This document shows, one piece after another, positions 40,038 through 50,417 of a stretch of 64,000 nt of DNA. The stretch covers positions 1-64,000 of the forward strand of contig CAMVHB010000006.1 of the NCBI GenBank assembly GCA_947167155.1. Reading direction: 5' to 3'. Position 1 is the stretch's first letter, and the number at the start of each line of letters is the position of its first letter. The DNA is from an uncultured Lachnospiraceae bacterium (lineage in GTDB: Bacteria; Bacillota; Clostridia; Lachnospirales; Lachnospiraceae). A model generated the notes under the pieces. The model was not told the origin of the DNA and searched no databases. It was given only the letters and a program-made list of their open reading frames with translations. A program made the position numbers and the translations under genes.

Positions 40038-41950
40038 ACCTCAGAGAGTCTTTCCCATTCAAGATAGAGACCCTCAAGCGTCATTCTTATATCCTCCTGT
40101 TTTTTTGAAAGTTCTGCAAGAAGAAGTGAATTCGTCATATTTTCAGGCTTTTCAAATTCACTTTCGATTTCCTTTAAGCTTTTTTCAAGCGCCTCTATCT
40201 CCTCTTCCGTCTTCTTAAGAAGTCTTTCATTTTTCTGCTTTCTTGCCTTCTCCTCCTTGCTCTTTGAGAAAGCCTCCTTTGATGCCGTATACTTCGTGTT
40301 CTCCCGGAAAGCAGCTTCAGCCTCCGAAGCAAAGGTGACATGAAACTCATCCCTCTTTTTAAGATAATAATCATAATCTCCAAGATACTCAATGAGCCTT
40401 CCGTTATAAAGTTCAAGTATCCTTGTAGCCACGCTGTTTACAAAATACCTGTCATGCGAAACAAAGAGGATCGTCCCGTCAAAGAGCGATAATGCATCCT
40501 CAAGTGCCTCCTTTGACTCCATATCAAGGTGATTAGTGGGCTCGTCAAGTATCAGAAAATTGTCGTGGGAAAGCATTAGGGAGGTTAATGAAACCCTTGC
40601 TCTCTCACCGCCTGAGAGCTTTCCTATCCTCTCATTTATATCGTCTCCTGTGAATGAGAAAGCTGAAAGTGCCTGTCTTACGGATAGTTCTGTCATTGAA
40701 GGATAACGGTCGTGAACCTCATCCATTATCGTTTTTTCCGGTGAAAGAAGCTTCTGCTCCTGATCAAAATAGCCTATCTCGACATTTGTACCAATGCGTA
40801 CAAAAGAATTGTCAGGGTCATCAAGATACGAAAGCAGTTGCTTGATCAGCGTAGTCTTTCCGGTCCCGTTGTCTCCGATCAGGGCAACACGCTCTCCTCT
40901 TTTGACCTCAAAGGAAAGACCTTCGTAAAGAATGTGCTCATCAAAGACCTTTTGAAGTGAATTTACGGAAAGCACATCCTTCCCGCTTTCGATACGTGAG
41001 GAAAAGAGGGGACGCATCACGCCCTCTTCTCGAAGCTTTGTAATGATCTCGACCTTGTCAAGAAGCTTTTTTCTCGACTCAGCTCTCTTTATGGATTTTT
41101 CCCTGTTGAACTGTTGGAGCTTTTTGATGACGGCTTCCTGATGAGCTATCTCATGCTGCTGCTTTTCGACTGCCCTTTGATTTGTGATAAGTTCTGTTTC
41201 TCTCTGTGAGACAAAGGACTGGTAATTTCCGCGGTAGGTCCTTCCGCCTTTATCATACAAGGATAATACATGATCCGTTACCCTGTTCAGAAAGTATCTG
41301 TCGTGGGCGACGAGAAGATAAGCTCCCTTGTATGAAGAAAGAAAGCCTTCAAGCCATTCGATGCTCTTTAGATCAAGATGATTTATGGGCTCATCAAGGA
41401 TGAGAAGATCCGGACTCCCCATCAAAATCCTTGCCAGGGAAAGCCTGGTCTTCTGACCGCCCGAAAGAGTGTTTGTACTCCTGGAAAAATCAGACCTTTC
41501 AAAGCCAAGACCGATAAGTGCTCCTTCAACCTCGCTTCTGTATGAAGGTCCGCCCTTTAATTCAAAAAGATGGGAAAGAGTCTGGTATTCCTCGATATGT
41601 CTTGACAGCTCTTCACCGGAGAGACTGTTCATTTCGTCTTCCATTTTCGAAAGCTTTTTTTCATCGGAAAGGATGTCTTCTCTTGAAAGAAGAACATAAT
41701 CAAAAAGGCTCCCTTCCATGACAGTATCAACATACTGAGGAAGATAGCCTATCCGGGCATCCTTTTCGAGTGCAACTACACCGTCATCACTTGAAAGGGC
41801 GCCCGCAATTATATTAAGGAGTGTGGTCTTTCCGGAGCCGTTCCTCCCGACAAGTGCGAAATGATCGCCCCTCTCGATGGAAAAGCTGATATCCGAAAGT
41901 ACCGAAAGGTCACCGAAGCTTTTTTTGATATGTGATACGGAAAGAAGCAT
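40034..41950 (-). CDS. ABC-F family ATP-binding protein
   Basis: Two ABC domains (GRNGSGKTTLLN, GDNGTGKTTLIK), LSGGQKTRLSLAR and LSGGERARVSLTS, no TM. Confidence 0.95.
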   Translation of the reverse strand: MLLSVSHIKKSFGDLSVLSDISFSIERGDHFALVGRNGSGKTTLLNIIAGALSSDDGVVALEKDARIGYLPQYVDTVMEGSLFDYVLLSREDILSDEKKLSKMEDEMNSLSGEELSRHIEEYQTLSHLFELKGGPSYRSEVEGALIGLGFERSDFSRSTNTLSGGQKTRLSLARILMGSPDLLILDEPINHLDLKSIEWLEGFLSSYKGAYLLVAHDRYFLNRVTDHVLSLYDKGGRTYRGNYQSFVSQRETELITNQRAVEKQQHEIAHQEAVIKKLQQFNREKSIKRAESRKKLLDKVEIITKLREEGVMRPLFSSRIESGKDVLSVNSLQKVFDEHILYEGLSFEVKRGERVALIGDNGTGKTTLIKQLLSYLDDPDNSFVRIGTNVEIGYFDQEQKLLSPEKTIMDEVHDRYPSMTELSVRQALSAFSFTGDDINERIGKLSGGERARVSLTSLMLSHDNFLILDEPTNHLDMESKEALEDALSLFDGTILFVSHDRYFVNSVATRILELYNGRLIEYLGDYDYYLKKRDEFHVTFASEAEAAFRENTKYTASKEAFSKSKEEKARKQKNERLLKKTEEEIEALEKSLKEIESEFEKPENMTNSLLLAELSKKQEDIRMTLEGLYLEWERLSEV

Positions 41951-43164
41951 TACAAAAGTTTTGAAAGCCTTTCTGCGACAGCCTTGATGAAGGCTTCTGT
42001 TGAAAGCTTTACGGGATCCTTTATTGAAGTAATAAGAGTAAGATCGCCTGTCATTTTTCCGCTCTCTATGGTCGAAAGAGTAGCATGCTCAAGCTTTTCA
42101 GCAAAATCGCAGAGTGCGTTTATATTGTCAAGCTCACCCCTCTTACGAAGTGCGCCCGACCAGGCAAATATGGTCGCAACGGAATTGGTTGATGTCTCTT
42201 CACCCTTGAGATGCTTGTAATAATGCCTTTGTACGGTTCCGTGAGCAGCCTCGTATTCAAAATAGCCATTGGGAGACACAAGGACAGATGTCATCATCGC
42301 AAGCGAACCGAAGGCGGAGGAGAGCATATCACTCATCACATCGCCGTCGTAATTCTTTAATGCCCAGATGAAGCCGCCCTTTGATTTCATGACACGGGCA
42401 ACAGCATCATCTATCAGAGTATAGAAGTAGGTGATGCCTTCCTTTTCAAAGCTTCCCTTATATTCCTTCTCATATATCTCTTCGAAGATATCCTTGAATG
42501 TGTGGTCATATTTTTTGGAGATCGTGTCCTTGGCAGAAAACCAGAGATCTTCTTTCTTGTCGAGAGCATAGGTAAAGCAGGAACGCGCAAAACTCTCTAT
42601 CGAATGAGAAAGATTGTATTCGCCTTTGAATATACCGCACTCGCCATCCTTGAAATCATATACAGTCTGTCTTATTTCTTTCCCGTCAGCGCCGGTAAAT
42701 ACTATCTCAGCCTTCCCGGGACCTTCTATCTTCATCTCGGAATCCCTGTATACATCCCCATATGCGTGACGCGCTATGGTAATAGGCTTCTCCCAGGTTC
42801 TGACATTGGGCTCGATCCCCTTTACAAGGATGGGCGCCCGAAATACGGTCCCGTCAAGTATCGCCCTGATAGTGCCGTTTGGAGACTTGTACATTTCTTT
42901 GAGTCCGTACTCTTCCACCCTTGCCTGGTTTGGAGTGATGGTAGCGCACTTGACTGCCACGCCGTATTTTTTTGTGGCTTCTGCTGCATCTACCGTGATC
43001 TGATCGTCAGTCTCATCACGCTTTTTTAAACCAAGGTCGTAATATTCACTCTTTAAGTCAATAAAGGGACGAATGAGCTCATCCTTTATCTCCTGCCATA
43101 TGATCCTTGTCATTTCATCCCCGTCCATCTCGACAAGGGGAGTCTTCATTTCGATCTTTGACAT
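41950..43164 (-). CDS. icd: NADP-dependent isocitrate dehydrogenase
   Basis: [53 protein letters not shown]. Confidence 0.97.
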   Translation of the reverse strand: MSKIEMKTPLVEMDGDEMTRIIWQEIKDELIRPFIDLKSEYYDLGLKKRDETDDQITVDAAEATKKYGVAVKCATITPNQARVEEYGLKEMYKSPNGTIRAILDGTVFRAPILVKGIEPNVRTWEKPITIARHAYGDVYRDSEMKIEGPGKAEIVFTGADGKEIRQTVYDFKDGECGIFKGEYNLSHSIESFARSCFTYALDKKEDLWFSAKDTISKKYDHTFKDIFEEIYEKEYKGSFEKEGITYFYTLIDDAVARVMKSKGGFIWALKNYDGDVMSDMLSSAFGSLAMMTSVLVSPNGYFEYEAAHGTVQRHYYKHLKGEETSTNSVATIFAWSGALRKRGELDNINALCDFAEKLEHATLSTIESGKMTGDLTLITSIKDPVKLSTEAFIKAVAERLSKLL

Positions 43165-43177
43165 TTAGCTTATCCTC

Positions 43178-45640
43178 TTACTTCACAACAAAATTTATGA
43201 TACGGCCGGGGACGAAGATCTCCTTTACAACATTCCCGGAAAGCTTTGAATCTACTGCGCTGTGACCGGCCGCAATCGCTTCATCTTTTGAAACATTCTT
43301 CGGAAGGGTAACAACGACCTTTGTCTTTCCGTTCACCTGAACGGGGATCTCTATCGTATCCTCCTCCATCAGCTTCTCATCATATTCGGGCCAGCCGGCT
43401 TCAAATACTGAATTTGTGTTTCCGAGTGCCTCCCAGAGCTCCTCAGCGATATGGGGAGCGAAGGGAGCAAGCAGCCTTGCGTAGGTGCAGAGTGTCTCTT
43501 TGTCGACACCTGTCGTCTTTGAAAGCTCCTGGAACTTGTTGTTGAATTCCATGAAGGCTGATACAACGGTATTTAAGGAGAAATTCTTCATTCTTGATGT
43601 GATGGTATAGGAAAGCTGATGACGAAGCCTGACGAGCTCCGGAGTCTCCTTTACATCCTTGTCCTTTTCCTCCATCACAAGGCGGTAAAGCTTTGAAAGG
43701 AAGCGGTAAACCCCGTCTATACCTCTGTCATCCCACTCGGCATCAAGCTCCGGCGGTCCGACGAAAAGCTCATAGAGTCGAAGCGAATCGCAGCCGTAGT
43801 CACGGATCAGATCATCGGGCGAAACCACATTGCCCTTCGACTTTGACATCTTGATCCCGTTCTTTCCCGTGATCATCCCCTGATTGAAGAGTTTTTTGAA
43901 GGGCTCGTCAAAATCCACGACACCTATATCATGGAGGAACATTGTATAGAATCTCGCGTAGAGAAGATGAAGGACCGCATGCTCAACGCCGCCTACATAC
44001 ATATCTACGGGAAGATATTTCTTCGCCCTCTCTTTTGAAACAAGTTCACTTTCATTCTTGTTGTCGACATAGCGAAGGAAGTACCAGGATGAGCCTGCCC
44101 ACTGAGGCATGGTATTGGTCTCCCTCTTAGCAGGACCGCCGCAATTCGGGCACTTGCAGTTCACCCAGTCCTCCATGGCGGCAAGGGGCGATTCTCCGGT
44201 ACCTGTGGGCTCATAGGAATCCACATCCGGAAGAAGCAGCGGAAGTTCCTCCTCCGGAACCGGTACGGGACCGCACTTTTCGCAGTGGATAATGGGAATG
44301 GGTTCTCCCCAGTATCTCTGGCGGGAGAAGACCCAGTCACGGAATTTGTAATTTTTCTTTTTCTTTCCGAGACCTTTTTTCTCGATGATCTCCGGCGCCT
44401 TCACCTTGAGTTCCGAAGACTCCATTTTGTCCCATTCTCCGGAATTTATCATTATTCCTGAGGCAGCGGTATAAGCGCCCTCATTCTCGGGGAGGACATT
44501 GCCGTCCTCGGGCGTGATGCCATCCATCGGGATACGTCCGTCACTTGTCGCTTTTCCGTTCTTTGAAATTACCTGGATGATCGGGATATTAAATTTCTTT
44601 GCAAACTCATAATCCCTGTCATCATGAGCAGGAACGCACATTACGGCTCCTGTTCCGTAATCCGCGAGAACATAATCCGAAAGCCAGATAGGAACACGCT
44701 TCCCGTTGATCGGGTTTATGGCGTAGCTTCCGGTGAATACTCCGGTCTTTTCCTTGTTCTGAAGCCTGTCAACGGAGGATTTTTTCGATGTCTCGAATAT
44801 ATAATCATCTACTGCCTTCTCATTTTCAGGCGTGGCAAGAGACTTTGCCATCTCGTGCTCGGGTGCAAGTACCATGAATGTGCATCCAAAGAGCGTATCG
44901 GGACGGGTCGTATAGACCGTGATCTTTTCATTCCTGCCGTCGATCGGGAAATCGACCTCGGCGCCGTAGGACCTTCCTATCCAGTCGGTCTGCATCTTCT
45001 TGACCTTCTCGGGCCAGTCAAGATTTGGAAGATCGTCAAGAAGCCTGTCCGCATAATTTGTGATCTTCAGCATCCACTGCTTCAGATTCTTCTTTGTAAC
45101 GGGAGAACCGCAGCGCTCACATGCTCCGTCCACAACCTCTTCGTTCGCAAGTCCGGTCTTGCAGGAAGGACACCAGTTGATCGGCATCTGCTTCTCATAA
45201 GCGAGACCCTTTTTGAACATCTGGACAAAGATCCACTGGGTCCATTTATAGAATTTGGGATCTGTGGTATTTACCTCCATGTCCCAATCATATACCGCGG
45301 AGATCTGCTTGATCTGTTCCCTGATATTGTCGATATTCTTTTCCGTCGAGATCGAGGGATGCTCATGGACCTTGATGGCATAGTTCTCAGCAGGAAGACC
45401 GAAGGCATCCCAGCCCATGGGATGTATGACATACTGCCCCTTCATGATATGATAACGGCTTATCACATCAGAGATCACATAGCCTCTCCAGTGACCTACA
45501 TGAAGACCGTTTCCCGAAGGATAGGGAAACATGTCAAGACAGTAGAACTTTTCTTTTTTTCCGTCGTCTTTGTTTACGGGTTTTTCTTCCCAGATCCTGT
45601 TCCATTTGCTTTCAATCTCGGAAGGATTATAAGTCTTCAA
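43178..45640 (-). CDS. leuS: Leucyl-tRNA synthetase
   Basis: PYPSGNGLHVGHWRGY (HIGH), KMSKSKGN (KMSKS); likely TTG start at 45640 after GGAGGAG SD. Confidence 0.97.
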   Translation of the reverse strand: MKTYNPSEIESKWNRIWEEKPVNKDDGKKEKFYCLDMFPYPSGNGLHVGHWRGYVISDVISRYHIMKGQYVIHPMGWDAFGLPAENYAIKVHEHPSISTEKNIDNIREQIKQISAVYDWDMEVNTTDPKFYKWTQWIFVQMFKKGLAYEKQMPINWCPSCKTGLANEEVVDGACERCGSPVTKKNLKQWMLKITNYADRLLDDLPNLDWPEKVKKMQTDWIGRSYGAEVDFPIDGRNEKITVYTTRPDTLFGCTFMVLAPEHEMAKSLATPENEKAVDDYIFETSKKSSVDRLQNKEKTGVFTGSYAINPINGKRVPIWLSDYVLADYGTGAVMCVPAHDDRDYEFAKKFNIPIIQVISKNGKATSDGRIPMDGITPEDGNVLPENEGAYTAASGIMINSGEWDKMESSELKVKAPEIIEKKGLGKKKKNYKFRDWVFSRQRYWGEPIPIIHCEKCGPVPVPEEELPLLLPDVDSYEPTGTGESPLAAMEDWVNCKCPNCGGPAKRETNTMPQWAGSSWYFLRYVDNKNESELVSKERAKKYLPVDMYVGGVEHAVLHLLYARFYTMFLHDIGVVDFDEPFKKLFNQGMITGKNGIKMSKSKGNVVSPDDLIRDYGCDSLRLYELFVGPPELDAEWDDRGIDGVYRFLSKLYRLVMEEKDKDVKETPELVRLRHQLSYTITSRMKNFSLNTVVSAFMEFNNKFQELSKTTGVDKETLCTYARLLAPFAPHIAEELWEALGNTNSVFEAGWPEYDEKLMEEDTIEIPVQVNGKTKVVVTLPKNVSKDEAIAAGHSAVDSKLSGNVVKEIFVPGRIINFVVK

Positions 45641-45675
45641 TTTCTGCTCCTCCAAATAAAGGATCGTGATTAAAT

Positions 45676-45717
45676 CGCAACGGGAATGATTCTATCATAA
45701 TGAAAATAAAAATTAAA
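45676..45717 (-). promoter_or_regulatory. Predicted leuS promoter with extended -10 and ATTCCCGTTGCG start-site motif
   Basis: TTTAAT-N17-TAGAAT with TGA extended -10, one nt, then ATTCCCGTTGCG (45687 to 45676). Confidence 0.55.
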
Positions 45718-45725
45718 GGACATTA

Positions 45726-45756
45726 AAAAAGCCCTGCATGTGCTGCAGGGCTTTTT
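45726..45756 (-). terminator. Rho-independent terminator of the EF-G-like gene
   Basis: AAAAAGCCCTGCA-TGTGC-TGCAGGGCTTTTT perfect hairpin followed by T-tract, just after the stop at 45767. Confidence 0.92.
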
Positions 45757-45766
45757 GATGTTTGGA

Positions 45767-47860
45767 TCACTGGTCGGCATTCTCGGCAAGGAGAGCGGCT
45801 CTCGCCTCAACCTCCTTCTGCTGTACATCGGAGGGTGCCTGCTGATAACGGAGGAATTCATAGGAGAAATCTCCGGTACCGCCGGTTATGGAGCGAAGGT
45901 CCTTGCCGTAGCCGAAGAGCTCAGAGGAAGGTATCTCGGCACGGACTGTCGTCTTTCCGCCCTCTCCTGCATCCATTCCAAGAACTCTCGCGCGGCGCTT
46001 GTTGAGATCGCCCATCACGTCTCCGGTATATTCATCGGGACATACGACAGACAGTGACTCGATCGGTTCAAGCAATATGGGCTTTGCTGCCATTATGCCT
46101 TTCTTCAGTGCCACATTTGACGCGGTCTTGAAAGCCATTTCCGAAGAATCGACAGGATGATAGGAGCCGTCATAGAGGTTTGCCTTGATCCCGACAACGG
46201 GATAACCCGCAAGAGGACCTGCCTTAACGCCCTCCTGGATTCCCTTCTCAACTGCAGGGAAATAATTCTTCGGAACGTTTCCACCGACTACGGATTCGGT
46301 AAAGACATAGGCTTCTTCAAGGTCTCCCGAAGGCTCAAATGTCATCTTTACATGGCCGTACTGACCGTGACCGCCGGTCTGTTTCTTGTATTTGTTGTCG
46401 ATGTCGGCCTTTCCGAGTATCGTCTCCTTGAAGGCTACGAGAGGCTTCTCAAGATCGATCTCCACCTTGTAGTCTTCCTTCAGTATATCCCTTATGATAT
46501 CAAGCTGCTGCTCTGAAAGCCCGTAGATAAGGAGCTGATGGTTTGCGGCATCTACCTCGGTCTTGATGGTCAGATACTCCTGTCCTATCTTCGCAAGTGC
46601 CTGGGCAGCTTTGTCTTCCTCCCCCTTCTTCTTTACGATATATCTCATGCAGGTATAAGGTACGGGAAGACCGCTCTTTACAAAGATCACAGGCTTTGCC
46701 TTTGTGGAAAGAGTGTCGGTTGTCCTGGTCTTTGAAAGCTTTGAAAGGGCTCCGATGTCGCCGGCGTGAAGCTCTGATACCTCCTCTGCCTTTGAACCGG
46801 TAAGTATGTAGAGCTTTCCGATCTTTTCCTCTGACTCAGCCTTCTGATTCCACATAAGGTCATCAGTCTTCAGAACACCGGAATTTACTTTGATAAATGA
46901 ATAAGTCCCCACGAAGGGATCGACCATGGTCTTCCAGACATAAGCCGACTTCGGAAGTGAGAAATCGTAATTTGCATTGAAGACGTCATTTGAATCAGCA
47001 TTGATGCCGACGCATTCCCTCTGCTCGGGAGACGGCATATACTTCACTATATCGACCATCATGGTGAACTGACCGCGATTTAAGGTGTTTGAACCCATCA
47101 TCACGGGAACGATGTCTCCGGTATTTACGCTCTTACGAAGAGCTTGTCTTATCTCATCCTCGGAGAATTCCTCACCGTTGAAATAGCGGTCCATGAACTC
47201 TTCTGAGGTCTCGGCGACGGACTCCATGAGATCTTCGCGGTAGGTGTCAAGGTATTCCTTGCTGTAGTCCGGAACCTCAGCATGCTCTACTTTTCCGTCC
47301 TTGGTCCACTTCTTCCCCTGCTTCTGGATCACATTCACATAGCCGGTGAATTCACCGTTCTCCCTGACCGGAAGGTGGAAGGGCGCGATCTTTTTTCCGT
47401 AAAGTGTGCGAAGATCCTCAACGACCTGCCTGTAGGAAGCATCATCTATATCCATATCAGTAACAAAGAACATACGGGGCATATTATATTTTTCACAAAG
47501 CTCCCATGCCCTCTTCGTTCCGGATTCAACGCCGTTCTTTCCGGAAACTACAATGATGGCTGAATCAGCAGCCGTCATGGCTTCATTAACCTCACCGAGG
47601 AAATCGAGTGACCCCGGAGTATCGAGGACATTGATCTTTGAATCCTCCCAGGGAATGGGGATCACGGAAGTCTGTATCGATATCTTTCTCTTGATCTCCT
47701 GCTTGTCGTAGTCGCTTATGGTATTTCCGGCATCGACTGTCCCGACTCTTTTCGTAATTCCCGCAAGGAAAGCCATGGACTCGGCGAGCGAAGTCTTCCC
47801 CGAGCCTGAATGACCAAGCAGAGCAACGTTCCTGATCTTGTCTGTTGTGTAAACTTTCAT
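45767..47860 (-). CDS. Elongation factor G-like translation GTPase (paralogue type)
   Basis: GHSGSGKTSLAESM, DTPGSLDFLGEVNEAM, five-domain EF-G length, C-terminal GDVMGDLNKRRARVLGMD. Confidence 0.9.
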   Translation of the reverse strand: MKVYTTDKIRNVALLGHSGSGKTSLAESMAFLAGITKRVGTVDAGNTISDYDKQEIKRKISIQTSVIPIPWEDSKINVLDTPGSLDFLGEVNEAMTAADSAIIVVSGKNGVESGTKRAWELCEKYNMPRMFFVTDMDIDDASYRQVVEDLRTLYGKKIAPFHLPVRENGEFTGYVNVIQKQGKKWTKDGKVEHAEVPDYSKEYLDTYREDLMESVAETSEEFMDRYFNGEEFSEDEIRQALRKSVNTGDIVPVMMGSNTLNRGQFTMMVDIVKYMPSPEQRECVGINADSNDVFNANYDFSLPKSAYVWKTMVDPFVGTYSFIKVNSGVLKTDDLMWNQKAESEEKIGKLYILTGSKAEEVSELHAGDIGALSKLSKTRTTDTLSTKAKPVIFVKSGLPVPYTCMRYIVKKKGEEDKAAQALAKIGQEYLTIKTEVDAANHQLLIYGLSEQQLDIIRDILKEDYKVEIDLEKPLVAFKETILGKADIDNKYKKQTGGHGQYGHVKMTFEPSGDLEEAYVFTESVVGGNVPKNYFPAVEKGIQEGVKAGPLAGYPVVGIKANLYDGSYHPVDSSEMAFKTASNVALKKGIMAAKPILLEPIESLSVVCPDEYTGDVMGDLNKRRARVLGMDAGEGGKTTVRAEIPSSELFGYGKDLRSITGGTGDFSYEFLRYQQAPSDVQQKEVEARAALLAENADQ

Positions 47861-47986
47861 ATGTGATCTAACCCCCTTTTCTTGCCTTTTGCTTCAGCTG
47901 CCCTTTCAGACAACAGTAACAGTTTACTAAATATGCTCCCCGAAAACAATCAATTGTTGTAAAAAATGACAAATATGATATAAGTT

Positions 47987-48016
47987 TTGAGTTTTTCATC
48001 AAGAAACAGTTATACT
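47987..48016 (+). promoter_or_regulatory. Predicted tyrA promoter
   Basis: TTGAGT-N18-TATACT, -10 ends 7 nt before ATG. Confidence 0.55.
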
Positions 48017-48023
48017 TCGCATT

Positions 48024-49133
48024 ATGGAAAATAATACATTCAAAAAAGCAGGCTTCCTCGGTCTTGGACTGATCGGAGGCTCCATAGCAAAGGCGATCAA
48101 AAAATATCATCCCGATATTGCGCTTATCGCAAATGCTTCGTCTGAGCGCACGGTCTCTGCCGCTTTTTCCGACGGGATCATCGAGAATGATACACTCCTT
48201 CCCTTAAGTGAGTTTGCTTCCTGCGATCTTTTATTCCTCTGCGCCCCGGTGGATGTGAATCAGAAATATATGAAGGAGCTGGCTCCTGTTTTGAAAGAGA
48301 ACTGTCTCCTCACTGATGTAGGTTCGGTAAAAACCCCGATCACCCGCGCTTTTGAGGAATCAGGTCTCTCCTGCTCATTTATAGGCGGGCATCCCATGAC
48401 AGGAAAGGAAAAGGGCGGCTACTCAAATTCAGACCCCCTCCTCCTTGAAAACGCCTATTATGTTCTTACGAAGTCTTCACGCTCTGGCTGTGACCTCCTC
48501 TTTCGGTTTTCTTCTTTCTTAGAAAGCCTTGGCGCAAATACGATCGTAATGGACACCAAAAACCACGACCGCTCAGTCGCTGCAGTATCGCATGTTCCGC
48601 ATATCATAGCTTCATCACTCGTTCGGCTCCTCATGAATAATGACGATGAAAAAGAGCACATGAAGCAGATAGCTGCCGGAGGCTTTCGCGATATCACCCG
48701 TATAGCCTCATCTGATCCAAATCTTTGGAAGACTATCTTTCTTGAAAACAGGGATGCGGTACTTTCGCTTCTTGACGCATTTTTGGTTGAGGCCGGCGAA
48801 TACAAAAAAGCACTTGAGGCTTGTGACGGAAAAGCCCTGCATGACATGTACGAAAGCAGCCGTGATTTTCGGGATTCCATGCAGATAAAGAAAAAGGGTG
48901 CTTTATCCGAATGTTTTGAATTCTATGTTGATATAGCAGATGAACCCGGTGCTCTTGCAACCATTGCCCTTATCCTTTCCGCACATAATATCAGCATCAA
49001 AAACATCGGCATTGTACATAACAGGGAATATGAACAGGGCGTTCTTCGGATAGAGACCTATGATGCGCCTTCTATGGAATTTTCTGTAGAACTCCTCGAA
49101 CAAAAAGGCTGCACTATCTACAGGAGAAAGTGA
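48024..49133 (+). CDS. tyrA: Prephenate dehydrogenase with C-terminal ACT domain
   Basis: GFLGLGLIGGSIAKAIKKYHP, GGHPMTGKEKGGY, VAAVSHVPHIIASSLV; ACT-like DIADEPGALATIALILSAHNISIKNIGI. Confidence 0.95.
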   Translation: MENNTFKKAGFLGLGLIGGSIAKAIKKYHPDIALIANASSERTVSAAFSDGIIENDTLLPLSEFASCDLLFLCAPVDVNQKYMKELAPVLKENCLLTDVGSVKTPITRAFEESGLSCSFIGGHPMTGKEKGGYSNSDPLLLENAYYVLTKSSRSGCDLLFRFSSFLESLGANTIVMDTKNHDRSVAAVSHVPHIIASSLVRLLMNNDDEKEHMKQIAAGGFRDITRIASSDPNLWKTIFLENRDAVLSLLDAFLVEAGEYKKALEACDGKALHDMYESSRDFRDSMQIKKKGALSECFEFYVDIADEPGALATIALILSAHNISIKNIGIVHNREYEQGVLRIETYDAPSMEFSVELLEQKGCTIYRRK

Positions 49134-49139
49134 AAAAAT

Positions 49140-50417
49140 ATGCATTCTTTGAATGGTGAGATAAAGGTTCCCGGCGACAAGTCAATATCACACCGTGCCG
49201 TAATGATAGGCTCTCTTGCGAAAGGAACTACCAGGATAAAGGGTTTTTTGAACGGAGCAGACTGCCTTTCGACGATAGACTGTATGAGGAAGCTCGGTGT
49301 TTCTATAGACTGTTCAAAAGACGATCCACATACGGTTTCAGTAAAGGGAAACGGTCTATTTTCACTTAAGGCACCAATGGAAACCCTTTATACAGGAAAC
49401 AGCGGAACCACAACAAGGATAATATCAGGACTTCTTTCAGCACAGCCCTTTGGATCGACCGTTGACGGCGACTCTTCGATCAGAAAGCGCCCGATGAAGA
49501 GGATCATCGAGCCTCTCTCCCTGATGGGCGCGAATTTAAGGTCGCTTTTCGATAATGGCTGTGCCCCTCTTGTCATAAGTCCGTCTCACCTTCACGGTAT
49601 CAGCTACAGTTCTCCCGTTTCTTCAGCACAGGTGAAATCCGCTATCATTATGGCTTCTCTCTATGCAAAAGGAAAAACTGTCATCACTGAACCCGTAAAA
49701 TCCAGAGATCATACCGAACTCATGCTCTTAGCCTTTGGTGCTGATATAGTTTCAGACAAAAATACCGTAACGGTCACTCCGGGAAAGGAGCTATATGCGA
49801 AGGATATAGAAGTTCCCGGTGACATCTCTTCTGCCGCCTTCTTCCTTGCCGCCGGCGCGATCACAAAGAACAGTGAGATCCTCATCAAAAATGTGAATAT
49901 CAATCCCACAAGAGCCGGGATCCTTACGGTCCTTTCCGATATGGGGGCTTCACTTTCCGTTGAAAACGAAAGGCTGCTCTCGGGAGAAAAAACGGCTGAC
50001 CTTCTGATAAAGTCATCTTCTCTTCACGGAACAACTATTTCCGGCGATATCATCCCTACTCTCATTGACGAGCTGCCGGTGATAGCTGTCATGGCGTCAT
50101 ATGCAAAAGGGCAGACCGTGATAAAGGATGCCGCAGAGCTTCGTGTCAAGGAATCAGACAGAATAGTCTCAATCTCTGAAAACCTAAGAGCTATGGGATG
50201 TGATGTGCAAGAGACCTCTGACGGCATGGTGATAAACGGCGGCACACCTCTCCATAGCACCCGTATCAGCACAAAAAAAGACCACCGCATCGCGATGGCC
50301 TTCCATACAGCTTCACTCCCTCTTGATGAAATGAACATACTTGACGACAGGGACTGCGTCAATATTTCATATCCCGGCTTCTTTGATGATATCTCGTCTC
50401 TGTGTAATTCCCATTAA
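49140..50417 (+). CDS. aroA: 3-phosphoshikimate 1-carboxyvinyltransferase
   Basis: [56 protein letters not shown]. Confidence 0.97.
   Translation: MHSLNGEIKVPGDKSISHRAVMIGSLAKGTTRIKGFLNGADCLSTIDCMRKLGVSIDCSKDDPHTVSVKGNGLFSLKAPMETLYTGNSGTTTRIISGLLSAQPFGSTVDGDSSIRKRPMKRIIEPLSLMGANLRSLFDNGCAPLVISPSHLHGISYSSPVSSAQVKSAIIMASLYAKGKTVITEPVKSRDHTELMLLAFGADIVSDKNTVTVTPGKELYAKDIEVPGDISSAAFFLAAGAITKNSEILIKNVNINPTRAGILTVLSDMGASLSVENERLLSGEKTADLLIKSSSLHGTTISGDIIPTLIDELPVIAVMASYAKGQTVIKDAAELRVKESDRIVSISENLRAMGCDVQETSDGMVINGGTPLHSTRISTKKDHRIAMAFHTASLPLDEMNILDDRDCVNISYPGFFDDISSLCNSH

Noticed and set aside
44624-45673. 349 aa plus-strand ORF opposite leuS
   Set aside because: Shadow ORF antisense to a highly conserved leuS reading frame; no domain-like composition and no SD or promoter.
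45640-45700. Possible T-box riboswitch upstream of leuS
   Set aside because: The gap between the EF-G terminator and leuS is only about 85 nt, too short for a T-box, and no T-box sequence (UGGN) antiterminator is visible.
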